64,000 nt of DNA from Algoriphagus litoralis (GTDB lineage Bacteria; Bacteroidota; Bacteroidia; Cytophagales; Cyclobacteriaceae), in assembly GCF_003259255.1 (NCBI RefSeq), contig NZ_QGOL01000011.1:124001-188000 (forward strand), in the 5' to 3' direction. Both the position numbers and the translations under genes were made by a program. The notes beneath the pieces are model-generated. The model saw nothing but the letters and a program-made list of their open reading frames with translations. It searched no databases and was not told where the DNA came from. Shown piece after piece: positions 16,017 to 24,938 of the stretch (position 1 is the stretch's first letter; the number at the start of each line of letters is the position of its first letter).

Positions 16017-17441
16017 ATGAAAAAATATTTCCTGATTATTCTATTCAACCTTTCCTGTTTCTCAATTTTTGCGCAAGAGGATGTTCTCAAAAAATTGGAT
16101 TCGAAAGCTGATTTCTATGGTGATCTTGCCAGGCAGATTTGGGCCAATCCTGAATTGGGATATCTGGAAACAAACAGCTCAGCACTGTTGCAAAAGACCC
16201 TCTCGGATGCCGGATTTAAAGTAACACCTGGTGTAGCCGATATTCCTACTGCCTTTGTTGCCGAATTTGGTTCGGGAAAGCCAGTAATCGGAATCATGGC
16301 CGAGTTTGACGCGCTTCCAGGTGTATCGCAGCAGGCGGTACCCTTTCGACAAGCCGTAGTAGAAGGCGGTCCCGGACACGCTTGTGGGCATCACCTTTTT
16401 GGAGCTGCCTCAGTTGCTTCCGGGATTGCTGTGATGGATTGGATGAAGGAAAATAAGATCCAAGGAACGTTGAGAGTATATGGAACTCCAGCGGAAGAGG
16501 GTGGTGGAGGAAAAGTCTACATCGCACGTGCCGGACTCATCGAAGATGTCGATGTCATGATGCATTGGCATCCTGGCTCTCAGAATGCTGCCGGAGCAAC
16601 TTCCTCCTTGGCAAATATTTCTACGAAGTTCAGATTTTATGGAGAAGCATCCCATGCCGCCGCAGCTCCGGAGAGAGGTAAGTCAGCATTGGATGCCGTA
16701 GAAGCGATGAATTTCATGGTAAATCTGATGCGTGAGCACGTACCAATGGAAACCAGAATGCACTACGTGATCACGCGTGGTGGTGAAGCGCCAAATGTTG
16801 TTCCTGCTTTTGCCGAATCCTATCATTATGTCAGACATCCAGATGCCTTGGTTGTACAGCAGATTTTTGAGCGTATGGTAAAAGCAGCTGAGGGTGCTGC
16901 CTTGGGTACACAGACCCGCATGGAATATGAAGTGATCAATGGGGTATATAACCTTCTGCCCAATGAAACACTTGCCCGGATAATGCATGCAAACTTGGAG
17001 AAAATTGGTGGGGTAAGCTATTCCCCAGAAGAGCGGAAATTTGCAGAAGAGATCATCAAGACCTATCCTGCCGGAGTAAAATCAAGCCCTGAAGATGCTG
17101 AAAAAATTGCTCCGTTTATAGTGAACGAAAAAGGTGGTGGAGGTTCTACCGACGTGGGAGACATCAGTTGGCTTGTGCCTACAGTAGGTTTAGGTACCGC
17201 CACATGGGTTCCTGGAACCTCTGCACATACTTGGCAGGCAGTTGCGGCAGGTGGCATGAGCATAGGACAAAAAGGGATGATGGTCGCTGCCAAAACCCTG
17301 ACATTGACTGCCATGGACCTATTCAAAGATCCCTCCGTCACTGTAAAAGCTCTGGAAGAGCTGAACAAACGCAGGGGAGCAGATTTTGAATACAAGGCTT
17401 TGGTAGGAGATCGAAAGGCCCCGCTAGATTACAGAAAGTAA
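16017..17441 (+). CDS. Secreted M20-family amidohydrolase (AbgB-like)
   Basis: 474 residues with a signal peptide ending SIFAQ. The M20D/amidohydrolase metal site is visible: GHACGHHLFGAA (about 121-132), PAEEGGGGK with the catalytic glutamates, MMHWHPG, and a C-terminal SSAH-like histidine in GTSAHTWQAVA (about 405). A dimerisation domain sits in the middle (FRFYGEASHAAAAPERGKSALDAVE). Relatives deacylate N-acyl amino acids or p-aminobenzoyl-glutamate. This one is exported and probably degrades small amides in the periplasm. The next gene (patatin type) starts 32 bases after its stop and may share the transcript. Confidence 0.9.
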   Translation: MKKYFLIILFNLSCFSIFAQEDVLKKLDSKADFYGDLARQIWANPELGYLETNSSALLQKTLSDAGFKVTPGVADIPTAFVAEFGSGKPVIGIMAEFDALPGVSQQAVPFRQAVVEGGPGHACGHHLFGAASVASGIAVMDWMKENKIQGTLRVYGTPAEEGGGGKVYIARAGLIEDVDVMMHWHPGSQNAAGATSSLANISTKFRFYGEASHAAAAPERGKSALDAVEAMNFMVNLMREHVPMETRMHYVITRGGEAPNVVPAFAESYHYVRHPDALVVQQIFERMVKAAEGAALGTQTRMEYEVINGVYNLLPNETLARIMHANLEKIGGVSYSPEERKFAEEIIKTYPAGVKSSPEDAEKIAPFIVNEKGGGGSTDVGDISWLVPTVGLGTATWVPGTSAHTWQAVAAGGMSIGQKGMMVAAKTLTLTAMDLFKDPSVTVKALEELNKRRGADFEYKALVGDRKAPLDYRK

Positions 17442-17473
17442 ATCCGTAATGATCTTGGGCCGATAGACTACAT

Positions 17474-19822
17474 ATGCGCTGCCTCCATTATTTGGTTTTC
17501 TGCCTCTTTGGACTTGTACTTCTGACTACAGGCAGGTCAAGTGCATTTCAGCTGGATCATGTTTCTGATGATCGACCCAAAATCGGCCTTGTATTGAGTG
17601 GAGGCGGAGCCAAAGGGATCGCACATGTCGGAGTAATCCGAGCAATGGAAAAAGCCGGAATCCGTCCGGACTATGTGGCGGGAACAAGCATGGGTTCTGT
17701 CGTAGGCGGCCTTTATGCCATGGGCTACAATGCAGACGAACTAGAGGAGATTATTCGGGCCATTGATTGGGATTTGATCATTTCCAATCGGGTGGGATTT
17801 GAGAAAATAGCCTTTGAAGAAAAGGAATACTATAATCGGTACCTTCTTGAATTACCTATCCGAAATGGAAAGATTTCTCTTCCTTCAGGACTTATCGAAG
17901 GACAAATGCTGTCTGAAGTCCTCCATTACTACACTTGGCCAGCTAGAAAATATAAAAACTTTGATGAATTCCCGATTCCCTTTCGATGCATCGCCACTGA
18001 CATCAGTACTGGGAAAGCCGTGGTCTTCAAGGAAGGCTACCTTCATGACGCACTGAGGTCCAGTATCGCTATTCCCACAGCTTTTACAGCATTTCAGCTG
18101 GACAGTACCATGGTAGTAGATGGAGGTGTGGTTGATAATTTCCCCATAGATGTGGTCCGGGAGATGGGAGCTGACTTTGTCATCGGAGTCAATGTAAGTG
18201 ATGAGGATTTTATTCAGGCGGCAGAGTTGGATGGTTTTGGAGCCATTTTGATGCAGTTGTCCATGGCTCAATCCCTAGGGAAAACTGCCGAAAACATTTC
18301 CCGAACTGATATTTATATCAAACCTGACCTCGGGCCATTTGGTACGGCAAGTTTTGGGGATTTTGATGCCATTTTGAAAATTGGAGATGAAACCGGCGAG
18401 AAATTTCTTCCTGAATTCCAGCTGGTTGCAGATAGCTTAGGCCTCCATGCAAAAATTCAAGGAATTGGTATGGAGGCACGCTCGATTCGATTTAAGGATA
18501 TCAGTGTCGTAGGCAATTCACTTTTCCCGCCTTCTTTGATTTTGTCCAAGCTGGACATCAAAGCTGGAGAAGAAGTGACCCGGGATGAGTTGCAGGATGG
18601 AATTAATCGGGTTTTTGGAATGAATGGGTTTTACAAAGTCGATTATAGCTTGGTACCCGCAGATGAGACAGATTTTTCACTGCAGCTCAGGGTCAAAGAA
18701 AAAGCCGCCAGACTCCTCAATACCTCCATTCACTATGACAACCAGTTTTCTGCTGGGATTTTGCTGAATTATACTGCCAGAGATCTGCTAGGGAAATCCT
18801 CTCGGACGCTGGTAATCGCGGATATCTCTGAGAATCCAAAGTTTCGGATTGATCATTACAAATATGTCGGGCCGAGTAAAAAGTTTGCCTTCAATCTTCG
18901 CTTGAATTACCTCAATCAGCAGCTCCCTACCTATACCGCAGGTAAAGAGGATAACATAAATATTGTGAAGAATTCACGGGCAGAGGCACAAATGATTTCC
19001 ACTTCTTCGTTGAAGCAGGCTTTTTCCTTTGGGGTGTTGATGGAAAACAGTAATTCAAAATTCCGGTTTGCGTCCATTTTTCCGGAAGGTCTCAAAAGTG
19101 CCTACCAACGGTATTTGGGTCTTAAATTTACTTACTATCGCAATTCTCAGAATGACAGAAATTTCCCCACCAAGGGAGCGGAAGGGCTGGTAGAGTCAGT
19201 GTTTAATGTAAAAGATTGGATAGGACTCAATTTGCAGGCTGGTGTAGATACCTTGACTTTTAACTCCAATGGTGAATCGATTTCAGTCCCCGTTTCGATA
19301 TTGGAACGAGTAATTGATGTTTTTACCCCAAATCCTCACCTGTCTTTTTATAGCCGATATTCAAAATTTATCCAAATAAGTTCCAAGGTGCAATTCAAGC
19401 CTGAAGTGGCAGGAGGGCTGATCATTTCAACAGATGAACAGGGAAAGATTTTCCAGGATTTTCTAGTTGGCGGCTATCAAAATATTCGTTTTGGTGACAC
19501 ACCATTTTGGGGTCTAAATTATGGAGAGGTGAATACCCCTAATTTTATCAAAGCCGGTGCAGAAATTCAGTTTGTCCCGATCAAGAAAATCTACCTTCGA
19601 GCTGGGGCTAATTTTCTTGGGTTTAGTCAGCAATACCCCATTGACGCGGCTGATTTTCCTAAAAAGATATTCAGAGATGAAAGCTACTTTGGTTACGGAA
19701 CAGATGTTTCCTACAATTCCATTCTTGGACCGATCACCTTTGGGGTAACCAGCAATACAGTAGACAAGAGACTGCGAACCTATTTCTCGATCGGGCTTTC
19801 ATTCAATTACTCCGATCGCTGA
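17474..19822 (+). CDS. Patatin-like phospholipase fused to POTRA and BamA-type barrel
   Basis: 782 residues with the layout of PlpD-type (type Vd) autotransporters. There is a signal peptide, then a patatin domain (about 36-235) with the oxyanion loop SGGGAKG, nucleophile Ser72 in GTSMGS and catalytic Asp215 in VVDGG. A POTRA-like domain lies at about 335-415 (FKDISVVGNSLFPPSLI), and a 16-strand surface-antigen barrel runs to the C-terminus. The enzyme should be placed in or at the outer membrane and hydrolyse acyl esters of lipids. In Bacteroidota such fusions often keep the patatin domain on the periplasmic side, but this cannot be told from sequence. Confidence 0.93.
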   Translation: MRCLHYLVFCLFGLVLLTTGRSSAFQLDHVSDDRPKIGLVLSGGGAKGIAHVGVIRAMEKAGIRPDYVAGTSMGSVVGGLYAMGYNADELEEIIRAIDWDLIISNRVGFEKIAFEEKEYYNRYLLELPIRNGKISLPSGLIEGQMLSEVLHYYTWPARKYKNFDEFPIPFRCIATDISTGKAVVFKEGYLHDALRSSIAIPTAFTAFQLDSTMVVDGGVVDNFPIDVVREMGADFVIGVNVSDEDFIQAAELDGFGAILMQLSMAQSLGKTAENISRTDIYIKPDLGPFGTASFGDFDAILKIGDETGEKFLPEFQLVADSLGLHAKIQGIGMEARSIRFKDISVVGNSLFPPSLILSKLDIKAGEEVTRDELQDGINRVFGMNGFYKVDYSLVPADETDFSLQLRVKEKAARLLNTSIHYDNQFSAGILLNYTARDLLGKSSRTLVIADISENPKFRIDHYKYVGPSKKFAFNLRLNYLNQQLPTYTAGKEDNINIVKNSRAEAQMISTSSLKQAFSFGVLMENSNSKFRFASIFPEGLKSAYQRYLGLKFTYYRNSQNDRNFPTKGAEGLVESVFNVKDWIGLNLQAGVDTLTFNSNGESISVPVSILERVIDVFTPNPHLSFYSRYSKFIQISSKVQFKPEVAGGLIISTDEQGKIFQDFLVGGYQNIRFGDTPFWGLNYGEVNTPNFIKAGAEIQFVPIKKIYLRAGANFLGFSQQYPIDAADFPKKIFRDESYFGYGTDVSYNSILGPITFGVTSNTVDKRLRTYFSIGLSFNYSDR

Positions 19823-19931
19823 GGTGATTTGAAGTAGATTTTCCATTTATGGAATTCTATCCAATTTTCCACATCCGTTTTTCAAAAAAATCTATCTTGT
19901 CATTCCCCATTTGCCCAAAATACCAAATACC

Positions 19932-20465
19932 ATGGATAGACGTAAATCACTCAAAATCATAGGCGGATCTGTCGTAGGCATAGCCGGATTGGTGCTCGCC
20001 GATAGAAAGTGGCAAATTATTGATCATTTGACTCATTCAGGCTTTTTTAGCTTGGAGGAGGAGCAATTGATCGCTTCGATCGCTGATACTTTCATCCCAG
20101 CTGGTCTTCCTCCAAGATTGCTCAATTCAGATGCGCAGCCGATAGGTGCATTGAGTACAGGTACTGACCAGTTTTTGATCAAGTTATTCGAGAAGTGCTA
20201 CGAAAAGGAAGAGCAGGATTTGATCAAAGGGCAATTGAAAGCCCTGAAAAAGGCTGGATTTGTAGACCTCACCCAAATGGAACGTGAGCAGGCCCTGCTC
20301 CGATTGAAGAACTCAGAAATCGAATCAGAATCCAAATTCTATGAACTGATGCGATCCAATACTGTGATGGGATTCACTACTGTCAAAGAAGTCATGGTCA
20401 ACTACCGAGGGTATCAGGTAGCTCCGGGATTTTACCGAGGGTGTGTAGACGTTCCCCAATCCTAA
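19932..20465 (+). CDS. Gluconate 2-dehydrogenase subunit 3 family protein, Tat-exported
   Basis: 177 residues from the ATG at 19932; the frame could open at a TTG at 19911, but ATG gives the cleaner Tat signal. The N-terminus MDRRKSLKIIGGSVVGIAG has the twin arginines of a Tat substrate. The rest is helical with the family pattern LIASIADTFIPAG and ends in YRGYQVAPGFYRG. These small subunits escort and export the GMC catalytic subunit, which lacks its own signal. The GMC gene follows 12 bases later, so the two form one enzyme, as in LacC/LacA-type glucoside 3-dehydrogenases. Confidence 0.88.
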   Translation: MDRRKSLKIIGGSVVGIAGLVLADRKWQIIDHLTHSGFFSLEEEQLIASIADTFIPAGLPPRLLNSDAQPIGALSTGTDQFLIKLFEKCYEKEEQDLIKGQLKALKKAGFVDLTQMEREQALLRLKNSEIESESKFYELMRSNTVMGFTTVKEVMVNYRGYQVAPGFYRGCVDVPQS

Positions 20466-20477
20466 ACCCAAAACGAC

Positions 20478-22172
20478 ATGTTACAAGACTCAAAAGACAA
20501 GCGAACTTATGACGCCATTGTCATCGGTTCGGGTGCCTCAGGCGGCTGGGCTGCAAAAGAACTGACTGAAAAAGGACTAAAAACCCTGGTGCTCGAGCGA
20601 GGCCGGATGGTGCGACATATAGAAGATTATCCCACAGCTTCCAAAGCGCCTTGGGAATTTGAATTTCGTGGCGTAGTACCCATTGAGAAGCGATCCGGAA
20701 TAGGGGCAGCCAACTGGCGAAGGGAGGAGACCATGCACTGGGCTCTTGCCGAGGATGAGCAACCCTACATCGAGGAGAAACCCTTTCGCTGGTTTCGCGG
20801 GTACCATGTAGGAGGCAAATCACTGCTCTGGGCACGAGGAACGCAACGCTGGTCGGACTTTGACTTTGAGGGTCCTGCCCGCGATGGTTATGCCGTAGAT
20901 TGGCCCATTCGGTACAAGGATATGGAGCCTTGGTACAGCTATGTGGAGACTTTTGTTGGTTTTGCAGGTAGTCGGGATGGACTGGACGTGCTTCCGGATC
21001 AGATTGTCCAGCCTGGATTTGAATTGAGTTGCTTGGAAAAGTACTACAGCGAGCAGCTGAAAGAAATGTATGGGGATCGGTACTTGATCCAAGGTCGGTG
21101 TGCCCACTTGACCGATCCTCAGCAGATTCACAAAGATCAAGGCCGAAATAAATGCATGAATCAAAATATGTGTAATAGAGGCTGTGTCTACGGAGGCTAT
21201 TTTTCGGCAAATGCATCGACTTTGCCTTGGGCGGAGAAGACCGGAAACTTGACGATTCGACCGGATTCTGTCGTAGAATCTGTGATCTATGACGAGCAAA
21301 AAGGAAAGGCGGTTGGGGTCCGAGTGATCGATCGATTGACTCAGGAGTCGATTGAGTTTTATGCAAAAATCATTTTCCTCAATGCCTCTACGATCAATTC
21401 CAATGCAATTTTGCTCAATTCCAAGTCCAGCCGTTTTCCCAACGGACTGGGGAATGACAACGGCATGATGGGTAAATTCATCACCTGTCACAATTATCGG
21501 GGCAAAGGCTACGCGACATTTGAGGGTTTCCAGGATAAATTTAATGACGGACGCAATCCCGGACATGCTTATGTACCTCGATTCCGAAATGTATACCGAC
21601 AAGAGACTGATTTCCTCCGTGGCTATGCCATAGGAATGTCCGGTAGCCGTCAATTAGATGGAAATGGTGAATTGATTGGCGATGCCCTGCGTGACAGTCT
21701 CCTCAGTCCAAAATATGGCATCTGGGGAATGGCTGCTTGGATGCAAGGTGAGATGGTGCCTGAGGAATCAAACCATATCCGGCTTTCCGAAAGTGAAAAA
21801 GACAAATACGGCATTCCAAAGCTAATCATGTCTGTAGAATGGAAGGACAACGACAATAAGATGACAGCAGATTTTGTCCAGCAGCAAAGCGAAATGTACG
21901 AGCGAATGGGTTTCAAAAACATCAATGTAAGTGACTCAGGAGCGCCTCCGGGCTCAGATATCCATGAAATGGGAGGAGTGCGTATGGGAAAAGATCCGAA
22001 AACTTCCCTGCTGAACAGCCACAATCAGCTCCATGCCTGCAAAAATGTCTTTGTCACAGATGGAGCCTGCATGACTAGCGGCAGTACCCAAAATCCAACC
22101 TTGACCTTTATGACCCTGACTGCCCGAGCTGCAAATTTCGCGGTGGAGGAGTTGAACAAATTGAATTTGTAA
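20478..22172 (+). CDS. GMC-family flavin oxidoreductase (sugar/glucoside dehydrogenase type)
   Basis: 564 residues. An N-terminal Rossmann motif (VIGSGASGGWAAKELTE, about 14-30) binds FAD. The cysteine-rich loop CMNQNMCNRGCVYGGYFSA is typical of membrane-linked GMC dehydrogenases. The C-terminal active-site part has DIHEMGGVRMG (catalytic His) and STQNPTLTFMTL (Asn and conserved NP). It has no signal peptide and is probably carried out by the Tat-bearing small subunit encoded just upstream. The likely reaction is oxidation of a sugar or glycoside hydroxyl, with electrons passed to a cytochrome c. The TIM-barrel gene that follows supports a 3-keto-glycoside route. Confidence 0.92.
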   Translation: MLQDSKDKRTYDAIVIGSGASGGWAAKELTEKGLKTLVLERGRMVRHIEDYPTASKAPWEFEFRGVVPIEKRSGIGAANWRREETMHWALAEDEQPYIEEKPFRWFRGYHVGGKSLLWARGTQRWSDFDFEGPARDGYAVDWPIRYKDMEPWYSYVETFVGFAGSRDGLDVLPDQIVQPGFELSCLEKYYSEQLKEMYGDRYLIQGRCAHLTDPQQIHKDQGRNKCMNQNMCNRGCVYGGYFSANASTLPWAEKTGNLTIRPDSVVESVIYDEQKGKAVGVRVIDRLTQESIEFYAKIIFLNASTINSNAILLNSKSSRFPNGLGNDNGMMGKFITCHNYRGKGYATFEGFQDKFNDGRNPGHAYVPRFRNVYRQETDFLRGYAIGMSGSRQLDGNGELIGDALRDSLLSPKYGIWGMAAWMQGEMVPEESNHIRLSESEKDKYGIPKLIMSVEWKDNDNKMTADFVQQQSEMYERMGFKNINVSDSGAPPGSDIHEMGGVRMGKDPKTSLLNSHNQLHACKNVFVTDGACMTSGSTQNPTLTFMTLTARAANFAVEELNKLNL

Positions 22173-22174
22173 TT

Positions 22175-22303
22175 GGTCAACAGTCGACGGACCACTGTCG
22201 ACTGCTGCTTGTTGTTAGATTCAAGCCTTTGATTTCTGAATTAGCACAAAACCCAAAATTTAGTTGGATCGGCTGTAGACTGCCGTCTGTGGACCGTTGA
22301 CAA
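22175..22303. repeat. Long imperfect inverted repeat with GTCGAC/GTCCAC units
   Basis: The left arm (22175-22208, GGTCAACAGTCGACGGACCA...) is mirrored by the right arm (22270-22301, ...CTGTGGACCGTTGAC), with about 60 unrelated bases between. It fills the gap between the GMC and TIM-barrel genes and looks like a dispersed intergenic repeat. It may act as an mRNA hairpin between co-transcribed genes. Confidence 0.65.
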
Positions 22304-22316
22304 AACCCAAAAATCT

Positions 22317-23183
22317 ATGAAAAAAACACTAATTCCTCTTCTCCTTGCCTTAGCTTGGATTTTCTCACCTTCGGAAATTAGCGCCCAGAAAAAAGGTGAG
22401 CCGATGTTTCAAGCACCACTCGGCATTGCGTCCTATACTTTCAGAAATCAGTGGAAAAATGGTATTCCGGAGACACTGGATATCATTCAACAAATGGGCT
22501 TTACCGAATTTGAAGGCGGAGCACCACAAGGTGTGGATCCGGCTGAATTCAAGAAAATGCTGGCAGATCGGGGAATATCCATTCCTTCTACCGGAACAGG
22601 CTTCGAGCAGCTGGAATCCGACCCTCAAGCTGTTGCAGACCGGGCTAAGGCATTGGGAGCAAAGTACGTGATGTGTGCTTGGATTCCGCACAAAAGAGGT
22701 GAGTTCAGTAAAGCGGATGCGGATCGAGCCATCAAGGCATTTAATGAGGGAGGAAAAGTACTGAAGGAAAATGGACTGACTTTCAAATATCATGTGCATG
22801 GATATGAATTTCAATCCTATCAGGATGGAACCCTGTTTGATTATTTGGTAGAAAACACCGATCCAAAATATGTTTCCTTGCAAATGGATGTGATGTGGAC
22901 GCATTTTGGTGGAGGAGATCCGGCTGCTTTATTGAAAAAATATGGTAAAAGATGGGTTTCGCTACATTTAAAGGACTTCAAAAAAGGAGCACCAAAGGAT
23001 ATGACAGGCTTGACTGGTCCGGAGAATGACGTAGTCTTAGGTCAGGGTGAGTTGGACTTTCCAGCAATACTTCGCGAAGCAAACAAAATAGGGATCAAGC
23101 ACATGTTCATTGAAGATGAAAGCGAGCATGAACTGGAGGCTTTGCCAAAAAGTATCGCTTACTTGAAGAGTTTGAAGTACTAG
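22317..23183 (+). CDS. Secreted sugar phosphate isomerase/epimerase-like TIM-barrel protein
   Basis: 288 residues with a signal peptide (LLLALAWIFSPSEISAQ). It has an AP-endonuclease-2/xylose-isomerase-like TIM barrel: LGIASYTFRNQW, GFTEFEGG, YHVHGYEF, MDVMWTHFGG, SLHLKDF and IEDESEHE, with His, Asp and Glu residues positioned to bind one divalent metal. Periplasmic members encoded beside GMC dehydrogenases act on 3-keto-glycosides (elimination or epimerisation) in the recently described oxidative glycan-cleavage route. That role is inferred from context, since the family also contains true sugar isomerases. A terminator follows at 23201. Confidence 0.88.
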   Translation: MKKTLIPLLLALAWIFSPSEISAQKKGEPMFQAPLGIASYTFRNQWKNGIPETLDIIQQMGFTEFEGGAPQGVDPAEFKKMLADRGISIPSTGTGFEQLESDPQAVADRAKALGAKYVMCAWIPHKRGEFSKADADRAIKAFNEGGKVLKENGLTFKYHVHGYEFQSYQDGTLFDYLVENTDPKYVSLQMDVMWTHFGGGDPAALLKKYGKRWVSLHLKDFKKGAPKDMTGLTGPENDVVLGQGELDFPAILREANKIGIKHMFIEDESEHELEALPKSIAYLKSLKY

Positions 23184-23200
23184 AAGTTTTCCGATTGGTG

Positions 23201-23250
23201 CAGAGGGGCGGGAAAGACTCTTCCTACTTTCCCGACTTCCTCTGGCTTTT
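23201..23250 (+). terminator. Terminator after the TIM-barrel gene
   Basis: CAGAGG and CGGGAAAG pair with CTTTCCCG and CCTCTG around a short loop, followed by CTTTT. It closes the Gluconate_2-dh3/GMC/TIM-barrel unit. Confidence 0.75.
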
Positions 23251-23354
23251 AACTAAACTGAATAAACCACCTTACTGAATTAATACACTACCATACACGG
23301 TGATGGCTTAAGGTTTGGCTGAATTTTTCCATGAATTGATTTTATTTAACCTAT

Positions 23355-23361
23355 AAGGAGG
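23355..23361 (+). promoter_or_regulatory. Strong Shine-Dalgarno site of the sulfatase gene
   Basis: AAGGAGG lies 7 bases before the ATG at 23369. This is a near-perfect anti-16S match, unusual here because most genes in the window have no such site, as is normal for Bacteroidota. Confidence 0.7.
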
Positions 23362-23368
23362 AATCAAA

Positions 23369-24841
23369 ATGAAAAGATTGATCCTATCTGCCTTGATTTT
23401 ACTCTCTTTTTCTGCTTTTTCTCAAGAAAAAGAGGTATTTAACATCCTGCTCATACACGTGGATGATTTGGGGGCAGCGGATTTGGGAGCTTTCGGGAGT
23501 GACTTTTATGAAACTCCAAATCTGGATCAATTGGCCTCGGAGGGAATGCTTTTTACCCAATCCTATGCTGCCGCTGCGATATGTTCTCCTTCTAGGGCCG
23601 CACTCCTGACAGGAAAATACCCGGCTCGGACTGGAATCACAGATTGGATTCGTGCCAAGTTTCAAGGAGGTTCCGGTCTCGCCCTGCCTACGGACTATGA
23701 GGAAAATGGCGATCAAAAACTCCGTACCCCTACCAATCAGGGCTTTCTGCCGCTAGAGGAAATAACTCTTGCTGAGCGCTTGACATTAGTGGGGTATACG
23801 ACGCTCCATGTGGGCAAATGGCACCTTGGCGAAGCGGGAAATCATCCCGAAGATCAAGGTTTCGACATCAATATCGGCGGGAATGATCTTGGGCAGCCGC
23901 CCAGTTATTTTGATCCTTATTTAGCTCAAAATGCATTACCTGATTATGTGTTGAAGAATGTTCCGCCAAGGAGACAAGGCGAATTTCTAACCGACAGGGA
24001 AGCGGATGAAATCCTGAATTTTATCAAAAATCAAGACAGAAATTTTTTCATTCATTGGGCTCCCTATGCGGTTCACACACCGATCATGGGACCTGAGGAT
24101 TTGGTAGAAAAGTACAAAAGTAAGGTTCCTGGGGTGCAAGGAAATCCCACCTATGCCGCATTGGTAGAGAATCTGGACCAAAACGTCGGCAAAGTTCTGG
24201 ATGAGTTGGATAGACTGGGAATACGTGAAAATACACTGGTGATCTTCACCTCAGATAATGGAGGCCTGATCGGAAATCCCCAAAAACCGGTGACTGTCAA
24301 TCTCCTCCTTAGGTCTTACAAAGGTTATCCCTACGAAGGAGGAATCCGGGTGCCTACGATTGTGAGCTGGCCTTCAAAAGTTGCTGCAGGCACGGTTTCA
24401 GCTATACCGATCATCACGATGGACTGGGTTCCGACGATTTTGGAATACTTAGGGGAATTCAAGCCTGAGATTTTGGATGGTCAAAGTCTCAAGGCTGTTT
24501 TTGAGAATCCTCAGAAAGAGAACAGCAGAGACCTTTTTTGGCATTTTCCACATTATAGAGCACCGGATGTAGTTCCTTACTCCATTGTCCGTTCTGGCGA
24601 TTACAAACTGATCTACTACTTTGACGGATCAGAGGCTGAGCTCTATGACCTTTCGACTGATCCCATGGAAAAATCCAATCTGGTTCAGCAGCTTCCTTTT
24701 GTAGCTTCTCAGTTGAAGACTAAGCTGGAAAACTGGTGGAAAAAGACGGATGCGAGGCTGCCTAGGCTGAAGGAATATCCCCATTTTTATCGAAGGGGTA
24801 GTATAGAAATAAAAAGTTCAAAAGATGGAATCAGTTTGTAA
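23369..24841 (+). CDS. Secreted type I sulfatase (arylsulfatase family)
   Basis: 490 residues with a signal peptide ending SAFSQ. The sulfatase signature CSPSRAALLTGKYPAR begins at Cys72, which must be oxidised to formylglycine; it is the Cys type (CxPSR). Metal and substrate residues are visible in HVDDLGAADLG (DD near 31), HVGKWHLG, and FTSDNGG near residue 295. The enzyme removes sulfate esters from polysaccharides or small molecules in the periplasm or outside. No sulfatase-maturating enzyme is encoded in this window. A marine-type diet is suggested by this gene but not proven. It stands alone after a terminator and has an unusually strong ribosome-binding site. Confidence 0.94.
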   Translation: MKRLILSALILLSFSAFSQEKEVFNILLIHVDDLGAADLGAFGSDFYETPNLDQLASEGMLFTQSYAAAAICSPSRAALLTGKYPARTGITDWIRAKFQGGSGLALPTDYEENGDQKLRTPTNQGFLPLEEITLAERLTLVGYTTLHVGKWHLGEAGNHPEDQGFDINIGGNDLGQPPSYFDPYLAQNALPDYVLKNVPPRRQGEFLTDREADEILNFIKNQDRNFFIHWAPYAVHTPIMGPEDLVEKYKSKVPGVQGNPTYAALVENLDQNVGKVLDELDRLGIRENTLVIFTSDNGGLIGNPQKPVTVNLLLRSYKGYPYEGGIRVPTIVSWPSKVAAGTVSAIPIITMDWVPTILEYLGEFKPEILDGQSLKAVFENPQKENSRDLFWHFPHYRAPDVVPYSIVRSGDYKLIYYFDGSEAELYDLSTDPMEKSNLVQQLPFVASQLKTKLENWWKKTDARLPRLKEYPHFYRRGSIEIKSSKDGISL

Positions 24842-24938
24842 TCCGCAATTCTTACGATTTTCCAGCACTAAAAAGATTTAATTAGTAGGATTTTTTTAAA
24901 TCATTTAGTAACTAGACAGTATTAAATACAAGGTAGTT

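Noticed and set aside
20521..21653. Two long minus-strand frames (over 270 codons each) inside the GMC gene
   Set aside because: They are antisense to a well-conserved flavoprotein, have no recognisable motifs, and come from its codon pattern.
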